Program-made: the position numbers and the translations under genes | Shown: in pieces, positions 1 to 11,500 of the stretch | Position numbering within the stretch: position 1 is the first letter of the stretch | Layout of the letters: every line of letters starts with the position of its first letter | From: Lycocorax pyrrhopterus obiensis | Taxonomy: Eukaryota > Chordata > Aves > Passeriformes > Paradisaeidae | Direction of reading: 5' to 3' | Length of the DNA: 64,000 nt | Assembly (NCBI GenBank): GCA_014706295.1 | Contig: JACSVZ010000022.1 | Span: 5,598,830 to 5,662,829, forward strand | Notes under the pieces: generated by a model | Seen by the model: only the letters and a program-made list of their open reading frames with translations | What the model was told of the DNA's origin: nothing | Database searches by the model: none

Positions 1-131
1 TTTTTGCTTCCTGAAGGCTCTGAGAAGGTTGCAGTTCAAGCTTGTTTTTACCTTTTATTTGCACATTTCCCACTGACTGTTGGCACACCGATCTCTCCTG
101 AGCAGGAGCTCCTGAGCAGCAGCTGCAGTAA

Positions 132-258
132 ACAAGGCCAGGCTGGACAGGGCTTGGAGCAACCTGGTCTTGTGGAAGGTGTCCCTGCCCATGGCAGGAG
201 GTGGAACAAGATGATTTTTTAGGGTCCCTTCCAGCCCAAACCGTTCTGTGATTCTGAG
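132..258 (+). mobile_element. CR1 LINE 3' tail, sense
   Basis: This is the last roughly 125 bases of a CR1 non-LTR retrotransposon. It contains the family blocks 'ggccaggctgga', 'ggcttggagcaacctgg', 'gaaggtgtccctgcccatgg' and 'ggtcccttccagcccaaacc', and ends in the CR1 terminal octamer region (ttctgtgattctgag). It is severely 5' truncated, as nearly all CR1 copies are, and carries no ORF2 sequence. Short reading frames across it on both strands are shadows of the repeat. Confidence 0.9.
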
Positions 259-263
259 ATAAA

Positions 264-1563
264 TCCTGGGGGAGCACAGGGTCGGCTCCCCCAATTTCTG
301 AGCAATTGCACCACAGGCACCAGGTAGGACTGGGAGCTGTCTCCCGTTTCCTGTCCATTTGAAACCTCACCTCTGGGTTTCATTTCCATGCCTGCCTGTA
401 CTGGAGAAGCTCATTTCAGAAGCAACTAAATCCCTGCAGAGTGAATGCTGGCTGGTTGAGGCTGCCCTAAAATCCCACCCAAAGCAAAGCAGGGTCACTC
501 TGCTCCTCTGCCCTGAGTGTCCCCTCGCCGGTGAATGACTGTCACCCCTCAGGGGTCACAAACACGGTGTGTGTGAGAGCTGTGAGGCAGCAGAAGGCTT
601 TGGGGGTGACCTCTCCACGGGGATATCTCTCCCCTCTCCACAGAGGTGTTGTGGCACCCCAAGACCGTCAACCCCTCTGCTGTGGCTGAGCCGAGGGGTC
701 TCTGCTGCCCTCAGGATTCCCTGGCAGCGGTGCTGGGTCACCCTCCTCAGCCCCCACAGCCAAAGCAGCTCCATCAGACCGGGGCTGACAGACAAACAAC
801 ACCAGGCTCCATTTCCCTTCCAGCTGGAGAAAGTGCCCAGATTCGCCTCCCTCCTGTTCGCCCGCAGAAATGAGGCAATTGGGATTTATCTCCTTTTTAG
901 TGTACTTTCTGCCGAGGAATTCAATCTGATTATTCCAGAGCTTTGGCCTACCACTCCTAACCTGGATCCTTGGCCTTCTTCTTTCGTGAAAGGCTGCTTT
1001 TAGCTCTTTGGCCTACTTTTAACCCTCAAAGATAATCCCTCTGCAGCACTTGGCGAACTGCCAGCAGGATTAAAATCTGCTGGGGTTATTTACTCTCCTA
1101 ATGAAATGCAATATACCCAACTATATCAGGTCTAATTAACACCCTGTCCGCCACATCTCTCCTTAGCTCTGATAATTATTAATAAAAAAATAAAAATCCA
1201 TGCTCTCCCAGTCACCCTGGCCATTAGAGAGGAAATGAATTTCACCGGGTTTTTTTTTTTTTTCCAGTTTTATTACTTCAAATAGATCTCTTCCCAAACT
1301 TCATGCTGGCTCACTCCTCCTTCTCCAAGATGAACTGTTGCCAGGAGTTGTCTGACACTTTTTAGTTTTATTTAGATGTGGCTGAAATGGGATGTGGGTG
1401 ATGAGTGGAAACTCAGCCCACCTTTGGGCCATAAAAAGAAGGTGGCACAGGCTTGGCAGGGGAGTAGAGGCGGGAAATCCCAGGGGAGGGCTCCTGAGGG
1501 CATTTGGGAGGAGGGAAATCAGGTTCTGCCTGAGCACTGAACCTGTCTATTTCAGTATTTCCT
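264..1563. other. non-coding unique sequence with an AT-rich, conserved-looking block
   Basis: No gene is supported. Open frames up to 144 codons around 569-1003 resemble no family I know and lack convincing splice context. From about 880 to 1200 the sequence becomes AT-rich and compositionally even, with TAATTA homeodomain cores at 1133-1138 and 1173-1178 and a GATA at 1171. That texture is typical of avian conserved non-coding elements, but conservation cannot be judged from one sequence. A poly-T run lies at about 1250-1263. Confidence 0.5.
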
Positions 1564-1845
1564 GGACAAGGGCCTGAAGGGACAGGACAAGGGGGAATGG
1601 ATCCACACTGCCAGAGGGCAGGGTTAGATGGGATACTGCGAAAAATTCTTGGTGTGAGGGTGGGGAGGGTGTCCAGAGAAGCTGTGGCTGCCCCTGGATC
1701 CCTGGAAGTGCCCAAGGCCAGGTTGGGTGGGGCTTGGAGCAGCCTGGGATAGTGGAAGTTGTCCCTGCTCATGGCAGGGGGTGGAAGGAGATGATTTTTT
1801 AAGGTCCCTTCCTACCCAAACTCTTCTGGGATGACGCTGTGAACA
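1564..1845 (+). mobile_element. CR1 LINE 3' tail, sense
   Basis: About 280 bases of CR1 3' end. It runs from the 'gacaaggg..aatgg' block, through 'ccagagggcagggtta' and 'gtccagagaagctgtggctg', to 'aaggtcccttcctacccaaac' and a decayed terminal octamer. It differs from the younger copies in this window at several positions, for example a shortened 'ggagggtgtcc' where others read 'ggccctggcacagggtgcc', so it is somewhat older or internally deleted. It has no coding capacity. Confidence 0.9.
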
Positions 1846-2629
1846 CACCTGGCAGGGGAGCAGTGAGGGGCACTGAAGTCAGGAGAAAGGAATTCCATGT
1901 TAGTTGAGGGAAAAAAGCAGGTTTGAGGAGGTCTGGCAGATGTAGATATCAGGGCTGGCTTTGGTTTCCAGTGCTTCTCGGCAGTCCTTGCTGCACCGTT
2001 TCTGTGGGTGAAACAAGTCTGACACCAGGATGATCCTGGAAAAGGACTCCAAGGTTGCTTTACAAAATCTGGAAAGCCTGTCTTAACTTTTCACTGTCAC
2101 AGCTGCTGGTGAAACACTAATATATTTGTAATTCAGAAGAGAATAACTCCAAATAAGCACTGCAGCCTCTCAGAAGCCCTCATCTGTGCTAGATTACGTC
2201 AAGGGCTCTTGAATTAAACAAATCTGAAGTTTCTAGGCCAAGCCATTTCTGAGATATGACATGAAAAAGCATTAGGAGATGCTTCAAACACTCTGAATTA
2301 CACTTATTTTCCCTAAGACCCATGTCTCAGAAATGGATTTTCTGATATGCCTCAGGTTTTGCCAAAACCATTCCTCCCCTGTCTTTCCACCACATCTGCG
2401 CAGTCTGAAGATGCGTCCAGCCTTTTGTAGGACTCCAGCAGCAGGGCCAAACCCAGACATTGGGAAGCTCATTTTAACAGGGAGAACAGGGAAAGCCAAT
2501 CTTTATGTAAACCCTTTGCAGCCCCCCATGCCTGAGCCAGCAGCTTCTCGTGCCCTGATTGCCCTGCCAGCTTTTCCCACAGCATTTTGATAGTTATCAC
2601 TTTATCAGATTGATAAATATCACAGGTTT
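1846..2629. other. non-coding unique sequence
   Basis: I see no gene or repeat in this stretch. Reading frames near 2284-2590 are open on both strands over the same bases and do not resemble proteins I know. Confidence 0.5.
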
Positions 2630-2858
2630 AGGCTGGAGATCAGGAAAGGTTCTTCCCCCAGAGGGTGCTGAGCACTGCCCAGGCTCCCCAGGGAATGGGC
2701 ACGGCCCCGAGGCTGCCAGAGCTCCAGGAGCGTTTGGACAGCGCTGCCAGGGATGCCCAGGGTGGGGTTGTTGGGGGGTCTGTGCAGGGCTGGAGCTGGG
2801 CTGGAAGATCCTGTGGGTCCCCTCCAGCTCAGGATACTCCGTGATTCTATGAAATAAT
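2630..2858 (+). mobile_element. CR1 LINE 3' tail, sense, different subfamily
   Basis: A CR1 tail from a lineage distinct from the commonest one in this window. It has 'ggctgccagagctccaggagc', 'gggtctgtgcagggctggagc' and a terminal 'ctcaggatactccgtgattctatg', the hallmark of CR1s whose tail reads 'ggatattctgtgattctatg'. A partner of the same subfamily lies at 37415-37572. It is 5' truncated and has no coding capacity. Confidence 0.85.
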
Positions 2859-5800
2859 AACTGCATGCACTGAAATTTTCTCCTTTCAACCTGCTCCCCT
2901 CAGATTAAACAGAGGTTAAAATAATTCTACAAAGATGTAGGGAGGAGTGCAGGGACCCTGCCCTGCCCACAAGGAGATGTCACATCATCCAGACTGGCAG
3001 GTAATAGAGAATTATTCCTTTATACACACAGGTATAAATTCCTTCACTCTGCAATCCCTGAAGCCAAGGATGGGGTACAGATTCAAGCCAGGGCTGCATC
3101 AGGTGGATGGAGAGAAGAATTCACCATTCACCATCTAAGATCTCCCCACCTCTGCCAGACATAGCCAGAACTGGGCAAACTGCTTGTGCAGAACTTGTCT
3201 GATAACACTCATCCCTCTTGTTGAAAAAAAATCGAGGTGAAATGATGACAGGCACTTGGCTTCATACAGGACCCTGTCTTGGGCAGCAGGAGCTGCTCCC
3301 CATCCTGCCTGGTTGCCGCAGGATTTGAGGCTACTCAGCATTTTGCAAGAGCAGACACCTCTGTCATTGTAGAAGAAGAGGATGTTGCTGCTAGGATGCC
3401 TGAAGGAGAATCTGCAGCCCCCATTTCTGATGAGCTCCCTCCCAGGGAGCGTTTAGGGAAGCAGGTGAAAGCAGAGACATCAGTACATTATCCATGTTCC
3501 CTTGCATTTACGCCTTTTCCATTAGTGAACTGCTGGAAGAGTCCCAAAATCTGATGCCACAGAGGAAAACAGGGACAAAGAGAGAAAAAGTCTTACTGGG
3601 TGGATCCATCTCAGCACAAGGAAGGGCACATTCCAGGTTTATCCCTCGTGCTGGGTGTGCTCCATGCCTTAGCACCAGCTGTGATGGAGCTAGACTGATT
3701 CCTTGAAAAAATCAGCTGTTGGAGGCTGAGAAAGAGGAGGAATGATGCTCCAAAAGAGTCGTTTCTCTGCTTATGATTTTCAGCTCCTGTCTAATCCTGA
3801 ATGTGTAGGAGACAGATGGGAAAGCAGGTGTTTAACAAGGACCTGGAAGAGTCTCTCATGGCTGAGGGAGAGCAGCTCAGTGCTTTGGGAGGTGTCAGTA
3901 GGACCCCTGCACTCTTTGGGCTGGGGCAGGAAGGGAGGATGAAGGGTCCCCTGCAGTGGGCCTGGGCTCATTTCTGGGTGGTCCTTCCAGAGAGCTCCTG
4001 GTATCCACCTGCAAGTGGCCTCCAGGTTGGGACAGGTGCCCAGAGGCCTGGGGACACCAGCGGGTCCCTCAGAAGATTGTGCCAAGGCAAAGACCAAGGG
4101 AAGCCCGAAATGAGGAGGGGAGAAGTTATACCTGAATTTTATGGACAAAGTCTCGCTGTGTGGTCCTGCAGCTTCACCTGGACTCCCTGCAGGCAAATCC
4201 ATTGACTGCATGGAAAATCCGAGGGCTGCATGGAGAAGGTTTTGGGGTCTGTGTGGGAGATGGGCTTTGCTGAGTGTTCATCTGTGCTGGAGAAAAGGCC
4301 ACGGGGGCCTGCAGAGCCAAGTGCCTGTGACCCAAGGGATGCACCAGCAGCATCTCCCTCCTGCCCTGCAGCAAGATGAACCAGCCTTGGGAGCCTTTCA
4401 TGGCACTTGCCTGCATTTCATCCACCTCCCTGCAGACCCTGGTGCCCCCCAGCCTCCTCTGCAGCTCCACAGCTCCTCCCCAAGCCTTGGAGCGCTGTGG
4501 GAATCTGGGCTGCCGTCCCTCAGCACCTCCTGGGGCACGAGTGTGCCCAGGATGAGGAGGAGGAGACAAAGGGCACAGTGAGGAAGAGGAGCTGGGCAGA
4601 CACAGTGCGAAGGCTGAGACACCCCAGCACAACCCCGCTGTGCTTGGCGCAGGGCGACGAGCCCGTGCCAAGCTCTGGCAGGGGCCACACGGTTGGATGC
4701 CATGATTATTTAACTGAACTTCAGCCTGGCTATTTATGGACAGGAATCATATCCAGGATCCAGGCTCCTCAAGTGTTTGAGTGCTCTTTGGGAATCTTCC
4801 AGGAAATGTCAGAAAATTCTGATTAGACAAAATCAAGGTTTTTTCACAGGAGCCTACCGGGCTGTTCAGCTGCGGCACGTGAGGAATTTCTGATGGAAAG
4901 CAGAGACAGGCAGTGGCAGGGCAGGAGCTGCCTGCAGGAGAGGAGCTCCTCCAGGCCAGGGATGACTCCAGCTTGCGAGCAGGGATCCTTTTTGCTCCCT
5001 GGAAACAGCTTCCACTGGATTCCATTGATGTTCAACCCCATCCCTGAGAGATGTCCATAAAAGCTCCATCAGGGATGTGAGTTTAGGGTCGCTTGGAGAA
5101 CTTCTCCTGGCTCCCACTGGACCTGCTGCAGGAGGCAAGGAGGAGAAGGTGAAATATGAGAAGGAAATAATAAATCCAGCTTGCTGTGAATGTTAGGGAA
5201 AGGCTGCAGCTTGAGAGGTGCTGCAAAATTCCCTTCCACTGCAAGCCTGAGGACTCAGAAATTGGGAGCCACATCTCCCCAAAGTGACTCTCGGCCTTAT
5301 GGAAAAAATCCATGAGAATTCATCTGTATCTCAGTGTGAATGAAGGATGGGAAGGGGCTTTTAATTTTCTTTCTGAAATTTGAACACCGTATTTTTAATC
5401 TTTCCTCTGCAATGCTGAGATTCAGTTTTATTTTTTTTTCCTTTGATTGGTGGCTGACACTGCTGGGCAGGGCTCCAGGAGCCACAGCTTCCAAGGTGAT
5501 GAAAAAACCAGCAATATCAGTGAAGATTGTCAGCAGTCACAGAACCAAAGAAGGATTTCATTTGAGAGAGAACTTCCAAATGAATTGCGAGTCAGGTGTA
5601 TAAATAAGGTGCCCATGAAAAACCTTGTGGTGGAGAAGGATTTTCTCTCTTCTTTGCCTGTTAAATATTTCCCTCAAATCCATCTGTCCTGAAATGAGGC
5701 AGGTGGGTGGTAGGGAGCTTGGCTGGATTGGGATCTCAGTCCAGGCTGGACACCCAGGCCTGGTGAGGTACCTGCACCATCGGTAGAGAGGAGGAGCTGT

Positions 5801-6147
5801 CAGGAGCAACATCTCTTGGATGTGAGATCTCCCACCATTTGGGAATCCTCAGCACCTGTTTTAAACCAGGACCTCATGGTTAAAGTTTGATGTGGGATGG
5901 TCAGAGCCTGAGATCTTTGCAGGCTGAGGTCTCTCCTGGAGAGAGCCTCTATGGATCTGTTCTCATTTCAGCTTCAGCTGGGTCCAGCAAAGCAAAAGAG
6001 GCCAACAGGGAGTGCTGTCTCCAGCCCTCCCTAGACGGGTGCCAAATCTCATAAGCAAGTTCAGCCTCAAGCTCAAAATGCAGCATTCAGGGAGGCAGAT
6101 ATGAAGTTGTAATCAGCTGGGATTTGCTTATCCCAGAGCGGTCACTT
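2859..6147. other. mostly non-coding unique sequence
   Basis: Apart from the candidate exon at 3322-3464, I cannot support a gene here. The 4.1-4.7 kb part has overlapping frames of 140-165 codons on both strands. They look like moderately GC-rich shadow frames and match no family I recognise. A GAG-rich tract is at 4552-4566. Confidence 0.5.
3322..3464 (+). CDS. candidate internal coding exon, unknown gene
   Basis: Seen in sequence: a pyrimidine-rich stretch ending in CAG at 3319-3321, a 143-bp segment open in one frame only, then CAG|GTGAAA at 3462-3470. The segment starts with the last two bases of a codon and ends on a codon boundary, encoding 47 full residues. The peptide is hydrophilic and acidic, including SVIVEEEDVAARMPEGES and ISDELPPRERLGKQ, and reads more like protein than its neighbours. 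Of the other two plus-strand frames, the one read directly from the exon's first base stops within about 50 bases. I do not recognise the family, and no partner exon was found on this strand. It could be a chance pseudo-exon. Confidence 0.28.
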
Positions 6148-6468
6148 AATCCCAGAGTGGTTTGGGTTGGAAGGGACCTTAAATATCATCTTGTTCCACG
6201 CCCTGCCATGGGCAGGGGCACCTTCCGCTATCCCAGGTTGCTCCAAACCTCATCCAACCTGGCCTTGGACACTTCCAGGGATGGGGCAGCCATCGCCTCA
6301 CAGAGAAATCTGTGCCAGTGTTTCACCATCGTCATTGTAAAAAACTTCTTATATCTGATGTGAATCTCTCCTCTTTTAGTTTAAAACCATCACCCCTTGT
6401 CCTGTCTCAACAGCCCCTGCCAAAAAGTTTGTCCCCATCTTTCTTATAGAACCCCTAAAAGTACTTCA
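6148..6468 (-). mobile_element. CR1 LINE 3' end, antisense
   Basis: Read on the minus strand this is about 320 bases of CR1 3' region. On the plus strand it shows 'gtggtttgggttggaaggga', 'ccctgccatgggcagggg', 'ttggacacttccagggatgg', 'tttagtttaaaaccatcac' and 'cttgtcctgtc'. It is more diverged than the copies at 41.4 and 43.8 kb (for instance 'acagagaaatctgtgccagtg' for 'cttctctgggcaacctgtgcc'), indicating an older insertion. It carries no intact coding sequence. Confidence 0.88.
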
Positions 6469-6980
6469 TCCTTTAATCCTGCTGGGATCAGCAGGAACGC
6501 CCCTCTTCAAAATTAGACCTTGAAAGAATATTTTGCCATGAATTTTAGCAGGGCAGGGCATGCTGAAGGGCAGCCTCCCAACAGAGCTAGAACTCTGGGC
6601 TGCCAGAGCCCTGCCCTGTGCCCGCGTGAGCTGCTGTACCCCCTGCTCCTCCCCAGGTACAGATAATTACCTTACCCTAATTGCCGTCTCCGGGTCATTA
6701 GCTATGTGAGCTGTTTACCCCAAAACACGAAGGCAGCGTAGGAGTGCTTCATCCTAGGAGAGGGTTAATCTCCCGCTGGATGCAGGATGCCCTCATGGGA
6801 ATGGAATGTGTAGTGTTGGTAAGTGGTTGTGCCCCAGAAGCCTTTGAGAGCCCACTGACTACTGCATGCTAACGATTGGTATTATTAAAGAACAATTGAT
6901 GGCCTGTAACCAAACAAGAGAAACTAATTACTGGAAAACTTTTATTGTCCTTTAATTACTGGGCCTCTTTGTCAATTAGC

Positions 6981-7018
6981 AGAAGAGAGAGGGAGAGGGA
7001 AGAGAGAGAGAGAGAGAC
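6981..7018. repeat. GA-rich microsatellite
   Basis: An impure (GA)n tract, with GGGAGA interruptions and a final pure run of about eight GA units ending at 7018. It sits directly after a TAATTA-containing AT-rich block. Confidence 0.9.
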
Positions 7019-8190
7019 TCGTTTTATAGCAACAATAAATTTTCCAAAACTACACTCCTCAGTAGCTGCAAAAGTGAGTCTATTAACACACAATATCAAG
7101 GCCTGATATTTACTCTGGCTGCTAAATGTAGGTGCTTCTCTCCTGAAAAAGTGCAGAGCTCTAGGAATACTAATCAGGGGGCTCTTGCTCTGGCTCTGCC
7201 GCTGCCTGGCATGACAGCTCTCACTTCCCAAGTAATTTTACCCCTTGACCAAGGGTTTCTTTCTCCAAGGCTCCTCCAGCAAACTGGCTCCGTGCCCACC
7301 GCGGAGCATGGAAACTCGAGGAGGCTGAGGGTGGGAGAGGGACAGGGCTGGGTGCTCCAGGGACAATGATCCAAGCAGGGCCAGCTCCTGCTTGTCCCTG
7401 CAGTGTTCTGTGGGTGCAGGTGTGTGTGTGGGACCCACCACCCCGTTGGGTTTTGGCTGCATGGACCCATCCATATGTTCTGCTCCTTGGTCCTGGCTCA
7501 CCAGCACTATCCAAAAATAGTGTATTCAACTTTTCTTTTTTTTGTCTTTTCTCATCCACTGCCAAATAATTTATTTCTGGGCATATTGTCACAAGTAGTT
7601 AACCTTCTCTGAGGAGCTTTGAACTACAGTTACCCCCTGAAATGAATCACCATCTTTTTTCTGTCACTTGGCAAAGAGTGCTCACCAATATAATTTTTTC
7701 CTAGTCAACTTTCTCTGGTTAACTAGTTAGTGCCTCAGCCAAAGGAAATGGTGTGGGCACCACCACTCCTCCTGTAGGATGTGAATCACCAGGGAACCAG
7801 TCCCCACGTGGGGCTGGGCTTTGCATCCCAAGTGGTCCTCCCAGGTTCCTTCTCCCACCAGGGAGATGTGAGAGCAGAGAGAGGCACCAGGCCCAACAGC
7901 ACTTTTCTCAGGGATGAGATGCTTTGTGAAACACAGCCAGACTCCTAAAAGCTTCAGCAGTAATGACTTTCATTTGGGATGGACCTTTCTTCCCCTCAGC
8001 GAGGGGATCTGGATATCTTTGAGTATTCAGGAGCTTCACGAGGTTTTATGTCATCTCTGTGGGCAGAGGCAGGGACGGAGGTTATTGGAAGGAGTTAAAC
8101 CCCTCCCCAGAGTAACTGCTTTTAAAACTACCTTGCGAAAGAGCAAAGTACCAGCCTTGTTATCAGAAAACAAATATCATTCCCATTGCT

Positions 8191-8520
8191 GTCGGCAAAC
8201 ACCGGAGACGCCGGATTTTCCCGCACGTTGGCCGTGCCCATCCTGCCAGCCCCTGCTCCGTGTTCCCAGCACTCCGACGGCGGGGATTCATGGCTGAGGC
8301 GGGATAAGCAGTGGGGAAGTAGCTTAGAAATTTGTCACAGCCTGTCTTACTTATGTTGCTTGAATCGACTCGGGTTTTGTGCTATCAGAGGGAATCCGGA
8401 GTAGCTCCTGCAGGTGACCTTAATAGCGACAGTAATCTGTGGTCGTTTGACACGTCTATCCCCGTGTGATGATGCAGAGGAATAGCTAATCCTATAAAAA
8501 GCAAGCCAAGCTACACGGGA
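8191..8520. promoter_or_regulatory. CpG-dense patch, possible regulatory element
   Basis: By hand count there are about 20 CpG dinucleotides in 330 bases, several-fold denser than the flanks, with the peak at 8191-8310. The downstream half (8390-8520) keeps CpGs in otherwise AT-rich sequence. This can mark a hypomethylated enhancer or a small CpG-island promoter. No TATA box, ORF or splice donor clearly follows, so the assignment is inference from composition only. Confidence 0.3.
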
Positions 8521-11500
8521 TTTCTGGAGTTTACCCACAGGGCATTTTTATTTCATTTATCTCCCAAATTTCCCTCCTTTCCCTCTCCAGCCAGCCTGAG
8601 CAGAGGAGGACAGCACGCCTCTGTCCTCACAGGTGGTTTACAAACAACGTGTTCCTGGGGCTGCACACCCAGAGATCCTTTGGAGACAGAAAGGAGCCAT
8701 AAAGGCCGGGATGAGGCCCTTGGCAGGGGTCCTGCGGGCCGTTATCAGTGGAGAGGGGCAGGATGTGGGATCAGAGCAGCACCTGCTGCAGAGCCATCCA
8801 GTAACAGAGCCCAGGCACCGCCCGTGGGGACAGGTGGCTTTGCCTTCCCCCGCCTTTAGCCCTTCTTTTCTTCCTTCTCCATGCACATGTTGTTTTTTTT
8901 TTAATTTCCCCCTACTATTTTTCCTTTTCTGCTACTCACACAACCCCCTTTCTCTTCCTGCTTTGCAACTTTTTTTCCACTCTCAGAAAAAATAACGAGG
9001 GAAGATGTAGTATCTCCCTTTGTCCTGATTTCCTGGTAGGACTGATTTCAGAGCTGCTGTTTCTGAGAATTTCTCTCGGTGTTACACACGCACCTGGCAC
9101 TGATAGGGAGATGCACTGCAGGGTGAGTGACCTTAAACAAGCAGGGAAGTCTTTACAGCAGCATATATTTGTAGGAAATTGTACAAACAATGGTATCTAA
9201 AGTAAGGTTTCTGCCAGGGATAGGTGTTTCAGTGGAAAACTGTTGTGACAGATTCTTGAAAGCTGGGAGGAAAAGCAAGAAAAAGCACATATGGAGAGAG
9301 CCAGGGTTACACAGTCACTGAAATTGTGTTTTGCCTTCACCCACCTCGTAGCCTTTTGCTCCCTGACTCCTCCTTCGATTCCTGGGTCTTGTCAGTGCTG
9401 AAAGAAGGGGTCTCCACTGGGGAAAAAGCCTCATTGCTCTGGGCGGATGCTGAAGCAGCCTGACGGAAAGAGCTGTAATGGTAAAGCAGCCCCAAAGGCC
9501 GAGGAATCCCATCCCCAGGGCCATCCCTGTCCGCCTCAGAGAGCTGTCTGCAGATCCTGGTGCTGCCACAGGGGTTCCTGAGCAAATCTGGGCTTGCTCT
9601 GTCCTCTCAGGTTTGCTACTCCTGCCTTCATCCAGCGTTTCCCAGGAATGCCTGTCAGATCCCTGTCTCCAGAAGCAGCAGAGGGGGAAGCTGAGGCGCA
9701 GAGGTGCAGCTTTTTCCACAGCACATTGGGGGATCCCATTGCAGCCCTTTCATCGCTGGGACTGTGGCACTGCCCATCTCAGCCCCTGAAGGTTTCATTT
9801 CCAACTCATGCTCCCACCACATGTTCAGCATCCTGACACGTGGCCATGCCTCATGCAGGAGCTACTTCTAGAACAGCACAAACCAAGGATTTGGGAGACC
9901 TGGGATCTCTTTCCCACATTTGCTGAGGAAAGGGACGTGAGCCAGGCTCTGTTCCCTGGCAGGGGACTGTAACCCTTGCTCGTATGGCTCAGCTAGTGGG
10001 TCTGTGGGAGCAAACCTCTGCCTGTGCTGTGGTGCCTTCAGAAGCTCAGCTGAGAGCCTGACCTGTGGTTTGAGCACAGGAAGAGAAACACTGTGGTTGG
10101 GTGGTGTTTGCTTTTAGTACCCCTAAAACACAGAGGAGTCATTGCCTGGAGAGGAGTGGACATGGGAGAGACCACCCCTGTTAGGCAACAAGCAATGATA
10201 AAAATGAATCACCTTCCTCTGGGGCTCTTCTGAGAAAACCCTCTCTGAGGGGTTTTCTAGCGCTGAGCACCAATATCAATCATATCCCCTGTCCTGGCCA
10301 CCTCTGCTGGCAGCAGAGCTCAAGCACCAGAGGTGAGATCCGCACCCTCCCTGTCACATGTCCCCTGCTCTCACAGCGGGGACGTGTGAACTTCACAGCT
10401 CTCTTTGACCCACTTAAACACAGGTGGCTTTCTCAGAGAGCAGGAGGAGTGATTTCCTCCCACAGAGCTGCCCTGGCTCTCCCATGGAAAGGACAAAGCT
10501 GCCTTTGGGGTCTGTGTTCCCCTCTGGGAGTGGCTGGAAGGGGGGCAGAGGTGTGAGGAGCTGTGTGAGACATGCATGGGAAGCAAAGGGGCACATGCTC
10601 CACTCTGGGGCTGTTGTCAGGATGCTCCCCCCTCTTTGACATTTTAGAAGCCCCGTCTCTAAGAGAGACACGTGATGGAGAGAGATTTGGGTTTCACTTC
10701 TGAAACCCAGAGAGTTTGTGCTTCGTCGTGACTTTTCACTGCAAATGAGAACAGGTCCCAAACCCAGGCTCGAAACCAGAAGGAAAATAAGAAGGAGCTC
10801 CAATTAAAAGTGAAAACCTTGTGGCAGTTTGGCTGGTTCTTGTGGTTTGGGAACCTCAGAAGTTTTTAACATTTGGAGTTGGCAATACTTTTTAATGACA
10901 GGGAATAACTTGCCTTTTTATAGAGTCTTTCATCTGGAGGATCCTAGCCAGCTTCTTCTCCAGCTAAACCCACAACTATCATCACAGTGGAAGGTGAGGC
11001 TGGCAGAGCTGGCCAGAGGTTCCCAAAGAACCTTTACCAAAGGAATGGGACCTTCTCCAACCCCCCCTGACCAGGACTTGGCTTTCAGAATCATTGCAAG
11101 CTGGAAAATGCAACACAGATCCCAGCACCAGGGACACCCAGGTGACACCAGGGGCTTTGCAGCGTGGGTCTGTCTTCCCTCCTGCTCCCTCAGTAGCTGT
11201 TTCCAAACCAGTCTCTTGCTGTTTTGCCTGGATGAAGAGGATATTCCATGTTTTCTCAGGCAGGCAGCAGACTTCTAGCAGCAGGCTTGATTTTTAGGCA
11301 AATCTGTCCCGTGTTGTCACTGAGTCAGAGTGGGAAAGCTGGGAGATGGTTCATACGCAGGGATACGGATGGTGCATCTTATGGGGATCATTTTAAACAC
11401 AAACAAACACATCATTGTGTTATTATGCAATAATGAACATGATTTACTGGGTCTATTTATATGAAATTAAATCATTAGCTAATGAGCCTACAATTTAATC

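Noticed and set aside
10233..10258. 9-bp perfect hairpin as a terminator or regulatory RNA
   Set aside because: Short palindromes are expected by chance, and intrinsic terminators are not relevant in a vertebrate genome.
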